Below the pieces are notes generated by a model that was given only the letters and a program-made list of their open reading frames with translations, was not told where the DNA came from and made no database searches. The position numbers and the translations under genes are program-made. Below are positions 1-8,983 of a stretch of 64,000 nt of DNA, one piece after another. Every line of letters starts with the position of its first letter. Positions within the stretch are counted from its first letter, which is position 1. The DNA is taken from assembly GCF_040438645.1 (NCBI RefSeq), contig NZ_CP159256.1:496001-560000 (forward strand), written 5' to 3'. Source of the DNA: Mesorhizobium sp. WSM2240 (GTDB taxonomy: Bacteria; Pseudomonadota; Alphaproteobacteria; Rhizobiales; Rhizobiaceae).

Positions 1-1639
1 AATTGAACGACGAGTGCCCCAAGAAGATGACGTTATTCGGCAGCGACTCGGGGAGTAGATCGCGCAGTTTCTGGCTGCCGCCTTGAACGATTTCGGAACG
101 CAGTTCGTGAGGGTGCGGCTTGATAATCAGCAGCGAGTTTGACTCCTCCGCCAGGTTCACCAGGCCCTTGGCCCAAGAGGGAAAGTCCCGGAAAACATTT
201 CCCCGATCATCAGGAGCCGCGAAGTCGATGAGAACCTTGCCGAAAACGCAGAACACCTTGCGTCCTTCCGCCTTGGCAGCAGCGATGGCTCCGAGGACGG
301 TCTGCCGCTCGAGGTCGTCGGTGCCGCTGGTCCCGCTTCGGTTCAGGTTAATCCACTCCAATACCATTTCTCGTCTTGTCGTGGCTTCCGGATCGCTGGC
401 AATGAACTGATCCAAGCGGTATCGGCCGGCAAGCAGAGGATGCCTCACATCTGGCCTCGCCGTCATGTCCTCGACGGAGATGGTGCGGGCCTCAAGAGTT
501 GAGAGATTGGAGAAGTAGTTTTCATAGGCAACAGACAATCCCACCAGGTGGATGTTGTGCCGCTTTCCAATATGCTCGCACCAGCGGCGCACGACACCCC
601 AAGGCGCAAAGTGCGTGTCCATCGTGACCAGACGAATTGGTTTTCCAGTCTTCGAAGCTAGAGTCACCAATCGTTCGCATATGACCAGTGCAAGGTCGCT
701 CCGACGAAGCATCGAGTGGAACAAACTGACTGCCTGGGTTGTGTCCAGTTTCCCGCGATAGACGCCCTGCTGCTTGCTGATGCGCTCCGCGAAAAACGTG
801 TAATAATTAATCCCGGAGCAGGAGACGATTTCGTTCTCCCAATCGATAGTCCACTGGTTATGCAGTTCATCAGACGACCACGGCTCATCCGAGAGGGAGC
901 TGCCATTTGTCCTGATCGCACCAGAAATGCCCTGCAATTCAGGGCGCCGGGAGAGCGGCATGGTGGACGGTATGACCGAGCACACATCATACCCCTGCCG
1001 CAACAGTTCCACGCTTATCGGAACCATGAGGCCAGACGTGATGCGATGGTTTAAGTCAAATAGAACGACGTAACCCTTGGGGTCGACTTGGCCGTAGCGT
1101 TCTATGTAGTTGGAAAATAGCTCATACCCCTTGCCTGCGAAAAGCGTGTGCCCGCGTCGGGCGCGAAGACTAGCGTTTTCACCAATATAAGCCGCTTTGG
1201 TTGCAAAGCCTTTGAATGCGAGGTCGTAGCGACCGATGTCGCGCAAACTGTCCCAACAGGCTTGCAGAAGGTGCGGATTGATATCGGCGTTCCGTGGGAT
1301 CATGGCCGCGAGCTCTACCGCATGGCGCAGATTGCCACGCCTATATTCCAGCGTTGCCCAAGTGACGAGAGTGTCCGATGCCAACTCCGAAACGCCTTTC
1401 ACCGTGGCTTCGTCTACCTGTTTGAGCGACAAAGTGCGACGGAGATTTGCAAAGGCTTTAGGCCGGTTTACGACCTCGATATCGGGTTTGGTGGCTTTAA
1501 CCGGTAGCTTGTAATCGACAGGAACCTCTTCCTGGCGGGGCAGCACTGGCTTGCCGTCAAAAAGCGGTCTGTTGTTTCTTACCCTCCACAGAGCTTGTCT
1601 TACATTGTAAGGAACGATCTTCCTGACAATCGCGCGCAT
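1..1639 (-). CDS. Capsule/surface polysaccharide biosynthesis-type protein, C-terminus cut by window edge
   Basis: Reading the minus strand from ATG at 1639 gives an uninterrupted frame of about 546 codons that leaves the window at position 1. A GAGAG purine run sits 6-8 bases before the ATG. The product begins MRAIVRKIVPYNVRQALWRV. It has no evident signal peptide, a helical N-terminal part (about residues 80-160, RYDLAFKGF), then alternating hydrophobic strands and, near the visible end, LLIIKPHPHE. The KPHP(H/G) motif is typical of GT-B-type capsule polysaccharide synthesis proteins (PF05159-like) and CDP-glycerol transferase-like folds. The role is inferred as surface polysaccharide assembly, which fits the loci further right. 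The exact family is not certain because the end of the C-terminal domain is missing. All plus-strand frames here are shorter and look like shadows. Confidence 0.6.
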   Translation of the reverse strand, partial: MRAIVRKIVPYNVRQALWRVRNNRPLFDGKPVLPRQEEVPVDYKLPVKATKPDIEVVNRPKAFANLRRTLSLKQVDEATVKGVSELASDTLVTWATLEYRRGNLRHAVELAAMIPRNADINPHLLQACWDSLRDIGRYDLAFKGFATKAAYIGENASLRARRGHTLFAGKGYELFSNYIERYGQVDPKGYVVLFDLNHRITSGLMVPISVELLRQGYDVCSVIPSTMPLSRRPELQGISGAIRTNGSSLSDEPWSSDELHNQWTIDWENEIVSCSGINYYTFFAERISKQQGVYRGKLDTTQAVSLFHSMLRRSDLALVICERLVTLASKTGKPIRLVTMDTHFAPWGVVRRWCEHIGKRHNIHLVGLSVAYENYFSNLSTLEARTISVEDMTARPDVRHPLLAGRYRLDQFIASDPEATTRREMVLEWINLNRSGTSGTDDLERQTVLGAIAAAKAEGRKVFCVFGKVLIDFAAPDDRGNVFRDFPSWAKGLVNLAEESNSLLIIKPHPHELRSEIVQGGSQKLRDLLPESLPNNVIFLGHSSFN

Positions 1640-1737
1640 CGATTCACTCTCTAGTTGGCCTCGGCGGTCGCCCACTTAGCGCGTACCAGTTGACGAGTCA
1701 CTCCCCTGTTTTCGCTGCGCCCACCTAGGAGGTCCCA

Positions 1738-2880
1738 TTAGGGAACAGCCGCGCCCGGCGAAATGACATCGATCTCCAAGTAGGTCGAAGGATTAACTGG
1801 GTTTGAGTTGTAAACATGAGTGAAGTCGTAGATTGCCTCTCGCACGACGAATCGCTTGGCATTCACATGCTTATTGACACAATCCATGGCGTTTCGGTTG
1901 TACTTCGCGCGCCAGGAGTTGATGGCGGCGCACATCGCAACGGCATGGGGCGCATGTAGATCGTCGAAGCGCCGAACCACCATCGCTTTGAAGAGATCAT
2001 CGTTCTGACGAACGCGGGCCTTGTAGAGCTCGGGGAATCGTTGCCAGCCGATTGGCTCACAGTGGATAAGCTTTGTCGGCTCTGGCCGTGTGGCAATCTT
2101 CTGGTGAAGCAATGGCGATATTTCCTCGACTTGCTCGAGCGAGTGATGCGAGAAAATCAACAAGCGTCCTGTTTCGGGAAGCATGGACAGGTCAGGATTT
2201 CTGTAGTCGAAGAAGTGCGCTTCGATTGGCAGGTTCTCGTGCTCGGCAAGAATCTTGATGATTTCTAGCCCAGCGTCAGAAAATTCCAAGCCAAACAGCC
2301 GCTTTCTCTGGATGGCTTTACCCAAATAGGTTGAAAGATTGAACAGGTTCCAGCCCGGACCTGCGCCGAGTTCCACTATGACGTCAGCACTCAACGCATG
2401 CTGGTAAATAGCACTCATTGGGTCGAAATTTGGCTGCGCGACGAAGCGACTGCCGCAGGCTCCTAGGCGTGACGTAGGTTTGCCAGCGGACGTGGTCTCG
2501 TTGAAGTCGGCTAGGAGGTTCTTAGTGATCGCCTCAGCAACTCGGTTGGCTTGGACGAGATGGGGCTGGCTGCGAATATTCGCGAGGATGTGCGCGACTG
2601 TCTCACCAGCAGCGATCTTTTTGCGGATGCCCTCGATCCTTCTGCCCCAATGCTCCTCATAGCTGCGCTTAACGAATTCAGCGTCTGCGCCACCCCTTTC
2701 GACAGGTGACGCCGCCGCCATCTCTTTCGACGACCTTATTGCTAGCGCAATCCAATCTTCCATCACGGGACCTTCCCAGAATCCTGCCCTCGATGCTACC
2801 ATCGCTCTGACAGTAGTTGCGAACAACCACACATTATCCGGAAGCTCAATCTGCTCTTTCGGGCGGAACGGGAGGGGCAA
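1738..2880 (-). CDS. Putative SAM-dependent methyltransferase
   Basis: The 380-residue product has a class I methyltransferase motif I near the middle (VIVELGAGPGWNLFNL), preceded by a helical region. After it come an acidic strand end (FGLEFSDAGLEI) and a DYRNPDLS stretch, as expected for motifs II and III of the Rossmann fold. The substrate cannot be told. The longest frame starts with TTG at 2880; an in-frame ATG lies at 2802. The N-terminal coding segment (FRPKEQIELPDNVWLF) is also found as a damaged copy at 3590-3635, which suggests it belonged to the ancestral gene, so the longer version is listed. The gene follows the left-edge polysaccharide-type gene on the same strand with a 98-base gap, so it may modify a sugar or a surface molecule. 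That link is inference. Confidence 0.6.
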   Translation of the reverse strand: MPLPFRPKEQIELPDNVWLFATTVRAMVASRAGFWEGPVMEDWIALAIRSSKEMAAASPVERGGADAEFVKRSYEEHWGRRIEGIRKKIAAGETVAHILANIRSQPHLVQANRVAEAITKNLLADFNETTSAGKPTSRLGACGSRFVAQPNFDPMSAIYQHALSADVIVELGAGPGWNLFNLSTYLGKAIQRKRLFGLEFSDAGLEIIKILAEHENLPIEAHFFDYRNPDLSMLPETGRLLIFSHHSLEQVEEISPLLHQKIATRPEPTKLIHCEPIGWQRFPELYKARVRQNDDLFKAMVVRRFDDLHAPHAVAMCAAINSWRAKYNRNAMDCVNKHVNAKRFVVREAIYDFTHVYNSNPVNPSTYLEIDVISPGAAVP

Positions 2881-3043
2881 GCTGGGCGGCTCGGGGTTTA
2901 CAAGACCGTCGAGCGAACAGTTCTTCCGTGACGTGGTTCCCTGAACCGGCTTTCGCCGCGCCCGTCAATCCTCTCGCACAAGCTTTGTGAAAATTCAACG
3001 CTGAAAGGACGACCTTGCCATGACCGTCCTCGTTGCGCTGACT

Positions 3044-3558
3044 TCAGCTAGCCTCGGGCGTAATCTTCGCTGCAATATCTAGCCGAATCAATTCAGCGAG
3101 TTCGCGCGCGGCGCGGTTTTCGGCGTCTCGTTCGGCTCGCATCGATGCAAACTCTTGACGTGGCCTGTCGAAAGACGAGGAAATTTCGCGGTGCCCCTCA
3201 GCCACCTTCGCCCCGGTGGTTACGTCGGTGAGCGTGTAAGTTCCTACCAATCGTAAGCTGCCGGCTGATGGTCTATCTTCACCGGTCGTCGGTCTTACTC
3301 TAGCAACCCCATCACTGTCGCAGCCACAATTAGAGTCAGGGAGTATCGGGGTTTAGGCGGCTCGCCCTGGCCACGCCCAAACATAAAGATTAGGTGGTTC
3401 CGAACTTCTTGGCCAACGCGTGTTTGCGGCTCTGAGACGGCGATGGAGGCCATCTCCTGGACCACGCCGCCTGCGTCGCCGCCAATGATTGCAGGTCCAT
3501 CGCTATAGAGTGGCCGGACCGTACAAGCTGACGAGCATGCGAGAACTAACAGTAGCTC
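3044..3558 (-). pseudogene. lptE: Broken lptE-like LPS-assembly lipoprotein gene
   Basis: Read on the minus strand, one frame gives a lipoprotein signal end and start of mature protein (LLLVLACSSACTVRPLYSD), then ASIAVSEPQTRVGQEVRNHL and ends near 3295 at a stop. From about 3310 a second frame continues the same protein: GSLRLVGTYTLTDVTTGAK, then FDRPRQEFASMRAERDAENR and RAARELAELIRLDIAAKI. This is the order and wording of rhizobial LptE, the outer-membrane partner of LptD in LPS assembly, normally about 180-200 residues. A frameshift near 3298-3315 and an in-frame TGA at 3559-3561, just before the signal peptide, break it. The functional copy is normally beside leuS/holA, so this is probably a spare or transferred copy that decayed. 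Confidence 0.65.
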
Positions 3559-3589
3559 TCAGCATATTGATGCTCCCGATAAAGAGGCG

Positions 3590-3635
3590 GAACAACCACA
3601 CATCGTCCGGAACGTCAATCTGCCCTTCGGCGGAA
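3590..3635 (-). repeat. Degenerate duplicate of the methyltransferase gene start
   Basis: This stretch matches 2821-2868, the N-terminal coding part of the methyltransferase gene, in the same orientation. The plus-strand text GAACAACCACACAT is identical in both, followed by TCCGGAA and CTCAATCTGC-like matches. A one- to two-base length difference breaks the frame. It lies directly upstream of the broken lptE and about 90 bases before the IS630 element, so it records a local duplication or recombination. Confidence 0.6.
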
Positions 3636-3721
3636 AGAGATGATGGGATGGGCTGATCGGCCCGGCAACGCTAGCGACCGTGAACGCCGCCCTCGAGGCT
3701 TCCGGCGTTCCTGCTGGAGGC

Positions 3722-3734
3722 TAGAGCATCTTCG
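3722..3734 (+). repeat. IS630 left terminal inverted repeat
   Basis: TAGAGCATCTTCG at the left end pairs with the reverse complement of the right end at 4767-4779 with two mismatches in the middle. Confidence 0.55.
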
Positions 3735-3815
3735 AAGAACGCAGAGTCGGTTTTGGGATTCACGCGGTAAGTTTCGTCTGATTCACTGCTCCTAGTGATT
3801 TGCGAGGGGGTGAGG

Positions 3816-4764
3816 ATGACAAGGAGCCTGAGCGCGGACCTGCGCGGGCGGGTGATTGCGGCCATTGAGGATGGCTTATCGACGCGGGAGGCTGCGCGTC
3901 GCTTCCGGATCGGGATTTCGACGGCGGGAAGCTGGTATCGCCGCTATCGCGAGACCGGCGAGATGGAGGCGCGCAAGCAAGGCCAGCCGTCGCGTTCGAA
4001 GCTCGACGCGCATGAGGCCTTCGTTCTCGGCCTGATCGAGGAGACGCCGGACATCACACTTGCCGAGATCGGTGAACGCCTTGCAGCCGAGCGGGGCGTA
4101 CGGGTAGCGCCGTCCACCGTCTGGCTGTTACTCGACCGGCGCGGCATCACGTTCAAAAAAAGACGGCGCACGCCGCCGAACAGCAGCGTCCCGACGTCCT
4201 GCGCCGCCGCAGGGCCTGGTTCGATGGTCAACTCGATCTCGACCCCGAGAAGCTGATCTTCATCGACGAGACCGCGGCATCCACGAAGATGGCCCGGTTG
4301 CGAGGCCGTGCGCCATGCGGCGAGCGCTGCCTGGCGGCCGTGCCTCACGGGCACTGGAAGACGACGACCTTCACCGCCCCGGCCTGCGGCTCGACGGCAT
4401 GGCCGCGCCGATGCTGCTCGACGGTCCGATGAACGGCCCAGCCTTCCTCGCCTATGCGGAGCAGGTTCTCGCGCCCGAGCTTAGCCCCGGCGACATCGTG
4501 GTCATGGATAACCTGCCGGCCCACAAGATCAGCGGCGTGCGCGAGGTGATCGAGAAGGCCGGAGCGCGGCTCCTGTTCCTGCCGCCATACTCGCCCGACT
4601 TCAACCCGATCGAGATGGCCTTCTCAAAGCTCAAAGCCCTCCTGAGAAAGGCTGCAGCCAGAACCATCGACGAACTCTGGTTGGTCGTCGCCGGCTGTCT
4701 CTCCGCGTTCAGCGCCGAGGAATGCCGACACTATTTCGAGGCCGCCGGCTATGACCCGGAATAA
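3816..4764 (+). pseudogene. IS630-family transposase, frame-disrupted
   Basis: Frame one (3816-4256) gives the helix-turn-helix part (STREAARRFRIGISTAGSW). At the A7 run (4155-4161) a minus-one shift joins it to the frame containing [11 protein letters not shown], the first catalytic Asp, and [11 protein letters not shown] further frame change near 4372-4380 (apparently two extra bases, ACCGCCCCGGCC) is needed to reach the rest: [11 protein letters not shown] (second Asp) and [13 protein letters not shown] (Glu). All DDE residues are therefore present but not in one readable product. The first shift is normal for IS630 elements; the second looks like a real lesion. Confidence 0.75.
4155..4161 (+). 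other. A7 ribosomal slippage site in IS630 transposase
   Basis: Seven A residues followed by G lie exactly where the reading frame must move back by one base to join the DNA-binding part to the DDE catalytic part. A-AAA-AAG is a known minus-one frameshift motif in insertion sequences. Confidence 0.5.
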
Positions 4765-4766
4765 GT

Positions 4767-4779
4767 CGAATCTGCTCTA
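4767..4779 (-). repeat. IS630 right terminal inverted repeat
   Basis: The plus-strand text CGAATCTGCTCTA is the inverted partner of the left end at 3722-3734. It lies about 3 bases after the transposase stop codon. Confidence 0.55.
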
Positions 4780-5464
4780 GTCAGTCACGCAGGCGCTTGG
4801 CTGCCCTTTGCTCCGCCTTACAAAGCGTACAGCTCGCGAACCCACCTCATTCACGTCCCGCGAAGGACGCCCTTTTCCACCGGCAGGTGGAACGTTATGG
4901 GGTGATCCTTGTCACGCTTCCTCTGCGATCATGTTTCATCTCCGTGTTCGACCGCTGACGACCATCTCCTCGTCCCGGACCTGGGTTCCGGCTCTGCCAC
5001 CCGCGCGCAGTGGCCGGTCAAGGGTGACTGAAGCCATCGCGCAGCGACGTGGCCTTGACGGGCGCGAGCACGGCGGCGCGCTGACAGTGATCGGGGTGGG
5101 TACGGTATGACTCCGAACGAGTACCGCCCATTTGCAGACGCAGCGATTTTCGTTCTTTAGTACAAACCCTGTAGCGGCCGCGGGCGGCAGCCATTTGCTC
5201 TGCAATTCCATCGACCGATTGGTCCATCCGGTCGGGCTCAAGCACAATCGGGTGACGTCAGCTCCGGTTGCGTGTTTCGCGGCGATGCCGGCCTGGCGGT
5301 GCGCGATGCCAGGCCATTCCTCATCGAGGTCGGGAAAGATCGTCGCCTCCGCCACGACGTATCGAGATAAAGGTGATTCCGTTTAATCGCCGATCCAGCA
5401 TTCCAGTTGTCGACTGGCCGGGGCTGCGGGCCGGCAACCGTGACATTCTCTCCGGCGTCGTTTA
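4780..5464. other. No supportable gene between the IS630 element and the FAD oxidoreductase
   Basis: About 685 bases carry only short frames on both strands with no recognisable motif, start signal or family wording. The stretch may be decayed coding sequence, but I could not assign a parent gene. Confidence 0.4.
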
Positions 5465-6577
5465 TCAACGGGTATGCGTCTCTACCAGTTGCCGAACATG
5501 ATCCGCCAACGCCAGTGACGCCGTCAGGCCGGGAGATTCAATACCGAACAAATTGATCAAGCCCGCAATGCCGTGAACCTCGCTGTCTTCAACGGCAAAA
5601 TCCTGTCCGGGCGCTCCAGGTGGCACGATTTTCGGGCGAATTCCAGTGTACCCCGGGAGCAGCCGCGCTTCCTCGAGACCCGGCCAGTAGCGTCGGACAG
5701 CCTCGGCAAAGCGCGGCAAACGGGTTTCGTCAAGATAATAGTCGATGGAATTGATCCACTCGACGTCCGGACCGAAGCGCGCCTGGCCTCCAAGATCGAT
5801 GGTGAGATGAATGCCTAGCCCACCGGCCACCGGTACCGGGTAGACGAGCCTTGAAAACGGGCAGCGACCACTGAGTACGAAATAGACGCCGCGCGCAAAA
5901 TAAGCTGTCGGTATGCGATCGGGTGCAATTCCCTCGATCGTGCGCGCGACCTCGGGTGCGAACAAGCCCGCTGAGTTGACGAGGTGTCGGGCGCGGATGG
6001 AGGTGGGTTCGGCGCCGCCAAGCGACAGGACGAGATCAGAGCCGTCACTGATTGCACCAACGAATGGGCAGCCGAACGCGATCATGGCGCCAGCGGCTTC
6101 GGCGTCAGCCTGGAAAGCCAGCATCAAGGTGTGGCTGTCAACGATGCCTGTCGACGGCGACAGAAGCGCGGCAGTGCACGACAGCTGTGGCTCCAACGCG
6201 ATGGCCTCTCCGCCCGAGAGTAACGACAGGTCGTCGACACCGTTGCGTGCTGCGCGCTGTGCTATTTCCTGCAGTTTCAACGCGTCGGCAGCGTCCGTCG
6301 CGACGATGAGCTTGCCGCAGCGGCTGTAGGGAACGTCCCGCGCGTCACAATAATCGTAGAGGGCCATCCGACCCTCCACACAAAGGCGCGCCATCAGGCT
6401 GTGCTGCGGATAATATATGCCGGCGTGAATGACTTCACTGTTGCGAGATGATGTGTGGGCGCCGATCGTCCTTTCCTTTTCGACGACAAGCACCTCACGG
6501 CCAGACAGCGCGAGTGAGCGCGCGATGGCCAGACCTACAATCCCTGCGCCGATCACAACGCACTCGACTTCATCCAT
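5465..6577 (-). CDS. FAD-dependent oxidoreductase, L-2-hydroxyglutarate oxidase-like
   Basis: The 370-residue product opens with a dinucleotide-binding fold ([18 protein letters not shown], then VLVVEKE as the ribose-binding acidic end). Then follows [15 protein letters not shown], the flavin-contact segment of the DAO/LhgO group. The C-terminus has GYTGIRPKI and a second flavin-contact stretch near [15 protein letters not shown]. Family members oxidise 2-hydroxy acids (L-2-hydroxyglutarate to 2-oxoglutarate) and pass electrons to quinone. I chose ATG 6577 because the Rossmann fold starts 4 residues later; a longer TTG start at 6610 is possible. The gene stands alone next to degraded sequence, so its pathway is not shown by context. 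Confidence 0.8.
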   Translation of the reverse strand: MDEVECVVIGAGIVGLAIARSLALSGREVLVVEKERTIGAHTSSRNSEVIHAGIYYPQHSLMARLCVEGRMALYDYCDARDVPYSRCGKLIVATDAADALKLQEIAQRAARNGVDDLSLLSGGEAIALEPQLSCTAALLSPSTGIVDSHTLMLAFQADAEAAGAMIAFGCPFVGAISDGSDLVLSLGGAEPTSIRARHLVNSAGLFAPEVARTIEGIAPDRIPTAYFARGVYFVLSGRCPFSRLVYPVPVAGGLGIHLTIDLGGQARFGPDVEWINSIDYYLDETRLPRFAEAVRRYWPGLEEARLLPGYTGIRPKIVPPGAPGQDFAVEDSEVHGIAGLINLFGIESPGLTASLALADHVRQLVETHTR

Positions 6578-7041
6578 GCGCAGTCTGGTCCTGCTCCAGC
6601 ACGCGTCCAACCTGTTGTCTCACCCGAACCGCTGACGCGCCAGGCAGAGTTTGACGAAGCGGGTCATCTCGGCATCGCCGAGCGTTGGAGAACGTGCCTT
6701 CAGACCTTGCGCCTTGCTCGCCGTAGCGCCATTATAGACTCGTTCCCATTTTCCTGAAAATCGCCGACCTCGCTATTTTTTCACCGCCGCTGGCATTGTG
6801 TAATTGCCATGGTCTGCGTTCAATTGGTCATGTCTGCGTGAGGCAAATTCTGCCGCTACACGTCCGCTCTGCTCGTACCTACTGCTCACCCGCCCCCGCG
6901 GGAGAAGTTCGCCTTCCTGGTCGCAGTCACGCGCCATATTCACCATCAGGCACACGGCCTTCCGGCGCAGTTGGTTTTCGGTTGTCATGGCTGCTCCAAT
7001 GGAGCTGGACTGCACGAACGTTTCTCGAATTCAGATCAGCG
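6578..7041. other. Intergenic stretch, no clear gene
   Basis: The best frame is a 72-codon minus-strand ORF from ATG 6988 to 6773 (MTTENQLRRKAVCLMVNMAR), with GGAG five bases before the ATG. It has no recognisable family and lies directly downstream of a pseudogene on the same strand, so I do not call it. The remainder shows only scattered short frames. Confidence 0.35.
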
Positions 7042-7320
7042 TCAGCAGGCGTCCTGGCGGTCGAGGTCTCCTCGAACTGTTCTCGCCCGGTCAACAATCC
7101 TCCGATGGTAATCCTCGCGCGACCGAACGACGCTGGCGAACGGATCGAGCACGGTACCGACGTCAAACCGTTCCACATGCTGACACATGGCGCCCCAAGC
7201 CCATTTCCTCCATCAACACGTCATTTTTTCTGGCACATCCCAGAGAAATGGTCGGCCGGCCGAGCTTCAGCGCGCAAACGATGTTATGAAATCGCGTCGC
7301 GACCGGCGCTGATAGATGGG
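7042..7320 (-). pseudogene. C-terminal remnant of a polysaccharide pyruvyl transferase
   Basis: On the minus strand one frame reads VATRFHNIVCALKLGRPTIS then ARKNDVLMEEMGLG. After a one-base shift the next frame continues CQHVERFDVGTVLDPFASVV to a stop at 7042. This is the typical end of polysaccharide pyruvyl transferases (PF04230), where the ATRFHN segment and the final amphipathic helix are conserved. The first two thirds of the gene are absent; the frame is replaced by the BTLCP gene at 7341. It is a remnant of a surface-polysaccharide modification gene. Confidence 0.6.
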
Positions 7321-7340
7321 AACGGTATTTGTGGCAGCGA

Positions 7341-7910
7341 TCACAAGGATCGCGGTTGTTCGATGCGAACCCATTTGTGAGCGGCGAATTGAGACTGACG
7401 CGCGAAATACCTATATGGCGTGTTCGACCAATTGCGAACCGCATTGGTTCTGTTGTCAAGGACCTTGTCGCCCTTGGACGTTCGCACGGTTAGCACCGTG
7501 TGCCCCTCGTCCCCAAGGCGCGCGACCGTCAGGAGTAAAACTGAGGCTGGCCACCCACGCTTCAATAGCTCGCTCTTCTTCAGAATTGCGAAATCTTCGC
7601 AGTCTCCCTGAGTGGAAGGCAATTGCCAGTAGTCCGCATTGCCCGATGTTTGCAAGTCACTCCGCTCTTTGATTCGCCGGTTGACGGATCCATTGACTGC
7701 CTCCAGCTCCTCCTCGCGGGCGGCAGTCAATTCCATGACATTATTGCCGTTTTCAGTGCGGCAGAGCCTCGGCTCCCTCCCGCAGAATGCGTCGAAAGCT
7801 GGAGGTGGGAACGCATAGCCCGAGACTTGCATGGCCGTGCCAACCGATGCGGTCTGATTGCACGCCGAAAGTATTATCAGGAATGAAGGGACCATAATCA
7901 AACGAAGCAT
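7341..7910 (-). CDS. Transglutaminase-like cysteine proteinase (BTLCP), lipoprotein
   Basis: The 189-residue product has a lipoprotein signal (VPSFLIILSAC, lipid-carrying Cys17) and a BTLCP fold (PF06035). The catalytic triad is visible: Cys104 in QGDCEDFA, His137 in EGHTVL, and Asp152 in KVLDN. GAGGAG precedes ATG 7910. BTLCP proteins are periplasmic proteases of proteobacteria; the LapG-type members cut surface adhesins, while the role of others is open. The gene is divergent from a secreted Gly/Ser-repeat protein, with 178 bases between the starts. Co-regulation, or even a protease-substrate pair, is possible but unproven. The last codons abut the pyruvyl-transferase remnant. Confidence 0.85.
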   Translation of the reverse strand: MLRLIMVPSFLIILSACNQTASVGTAMQVSGYAFPPPAFDAFCGREPRLCRTENGNNVMELTAAREEELEAVNGSVNRRIKERSDLQTSGNADYWQLPSTQGDCEDFAILKKSELLKRGWPASVLLLTVARLGDEGHTVLTVRTSKGDKVLDNRTNAVRNWSNTPYRYFARQSQFAAHKWVRIEQPRSL

Positions 7911-8088
7911 GGCTCCTCAGTCCAATGGGATTGTGGCCGCAAATGGGCCGGATCGGCGGTTTCCAAAGGTTTATTTTTGCAATGCGCTTAGGCAGTTTTC
8001 TTTAGGTTGGTAAACGAATTATTAATTTTCCGAGCGAGGGCTCTTAGCAGACGATGCAAAAAGTTCCTTACTAGTTGGAGTAACTGTT
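7911..8088. promoter_or_regulatory. Divergent promoter region, BTLCP gene and Gly/Ser-repeat gene
   Basis: The 178-base gap between two divergent starts contains an AT-rich core (around 7970-8030, TTTATTTTTGCAATG and GAATTATTAATTTTC), well below the local GC level. Promoters for both genes should lie here. No specific operator is recognised. Confidence 0.45.
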
Positions 8089-8700
8089 ATGCGTCACGTC
8101 CTCTGGAAATTTGGCAAATATTCCTTTGGGATTGCACTAGGCGCCGTTGTGGCAAGCAGCCTCTCTGAGCCCGCCATAGGACAATCCAGTGTTCGTCCCG
8201 TTCTCTCGGCGGGGGAATGCAAGAGGCTAACTGAAGACAACTACCAACGTTGTTGTATAGCGCTGAATCGGAAGGCGATTCTGACGCCTGCCCAATTGGG
8301 ACAATGCCCCCCACTGACCACCTCCCTGATCGGCAGTGTCACCAGCAAGGAACGAGGAGACGGAAGATCGGGCAGTAATGGCGGCGGCCGCGGTAACGGT
8401 GGCGGCGGTAACGGTGGCGGCGGCAACGGTGGCGGCGGTAACGGTGGCGGCGGCAACGGCGGCGGCGGCGGCAACGGCGGCGGCGGCGGCAGCGGCGGCG
8501 GAAGCGGCGGCGGCAGTGGCAGCGGCAGTGGAAGCGGGAGCGGCAGCGGCAGTGGAAGCGGGAGCGGGAGCGGCAGCGGCAGCGGCAGTGGAAGCGGGAG
8601 CGGCAGTGGCAGCGGCAGCGGCAGTGGAAGCGGCAGTGGAAGCGGGAGCGGCAGTGGCAGCGGCAGTGGAAGCGGGAGCGGCAGCGGCAGCGGGTTTTAG
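8089..8700 (+). CDS. Secreted protein with Gly-Asn and Ser-Gly repeat tail
   Basis: The 203-residue product has a signal peptide (about residues 1-31, ending EPAIGQ) and a short globular part with four Cys (AGECKRLTED, QRCCIALN, GQCPPLTT). From about residue 96 to the end it is almost only repeats: GGGGN units to about 135, then about thirty Ser-Gly dipeptides. Such a tail is disordered and flexible, and Ser-Gly runs can be O-glycosylated in other systems. No family is known to me beyond small rhizobial exported proteins with a similar Cys-rich head. It is divergent from the BTLCP protease gene. The repeat head and tail are in one frame with a clean stop. Function unknown; a cell-surface or matrix role is a guess. 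Confidence 0.7.
   Translation: MRHVLWKFGKYSFGIALGAVVASSLSEPAIGQSSVRPVLSAGECKRLTEDNYQRCCIALNRKAILTPAQLGQCPPLTTSLIGSVTSKERGDGRSGSNGGGRGNGGGGNGGGGNGGGGNGGGGNGGGGGNGGGGGSGGGSGGGSGSGSGSGSGSGSGSGSGSGSGSGSGSGSGSGSGSGSGSGSGSGSGSGSGSGSGSGSGSGF
8376..8697 (+). repeat. Low-complexity GGN / Ser-Gly coding repeat
   Basis: Tandem GGCGGCGGTAAC-like units are followed by hexamers of the GGCAGC / GGAAGC / GGGAGC / GGCAGT type. The synonymous codons are mixed rather than identical, which suggests selection for the Ser-Gly protein pattern rather than a fresh DNA expansion. All six frames stay open across the block, which creates false ORFs. Confidence 0.85.
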
Positions 8701-8983
8701 TTAGCGGACGCGCGCCATCGCGGCGCACACCCGAAGCATCGGAGGGCACATTTCTGTTGACGTAGGACCCAACTGGGCTGTCAGATCCCATGGGCGGGTG
8801 GATTGCGCCCTGCGCTTTGGACTTGGACGCGACGCCAAATGGCGCGAGCGCACCCGCGAATTCACCCTGGATTGTGACTGTGCCTACGGGAAGCGCTGAG
8901 CCAAGCTCTGCATGGTCCTGATGTCTCGCGTTCACCGATGGGACAAGTTCCGCATTGATGCGATTTTCAGGCATAATCGCCAG
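8701..8983. other. Gap after the Gly/Ser-repeat gene
   Basis: About 280 bases with no gene that I can support. Frames running into it from the next gene have no good start before 8984. Confidence 0.35.

Larger units (their letters stand above)
3722..4779 (+). mobile_element. IS630-family insertion sequence, probably inactive
   Basis: An element of about 1058 bp carries IS630-type transposase frames and short terminal inverted repeats. The left end begins TAGAGCATCTTCG and the right end, read in reverse, begins TAGAGCAGATTCG. The outer TA dinucleotides fit the TA target of the IS630/Tc1-mariner group. The transposase is split by an A7 slip site and by a second, uncompensated frame change, so this copy is probably dead. 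It sits between the lptE/methyltransferase debris and an FAD oxidoreductase. Confidence 0.75.

Noticed and set aside
6796..7380. A 194-codon plus-strand frame
   Set aside because: It overlaps the pyruvyl-transferase remnant on the other strand, whose motifs are recognisable; the plus-strand product has none.
8241..8974. Open frames on the opposite strand and other frames across the Gly/Ser repeat (Pro- and Arg-rich or Ala-rich)
   Set aside because: The repeat of GGN and GGC-AGC units leaves every frame open, and the products have extreme composition and no start signal. Only the Ser-Gly frame has a signal peptide.
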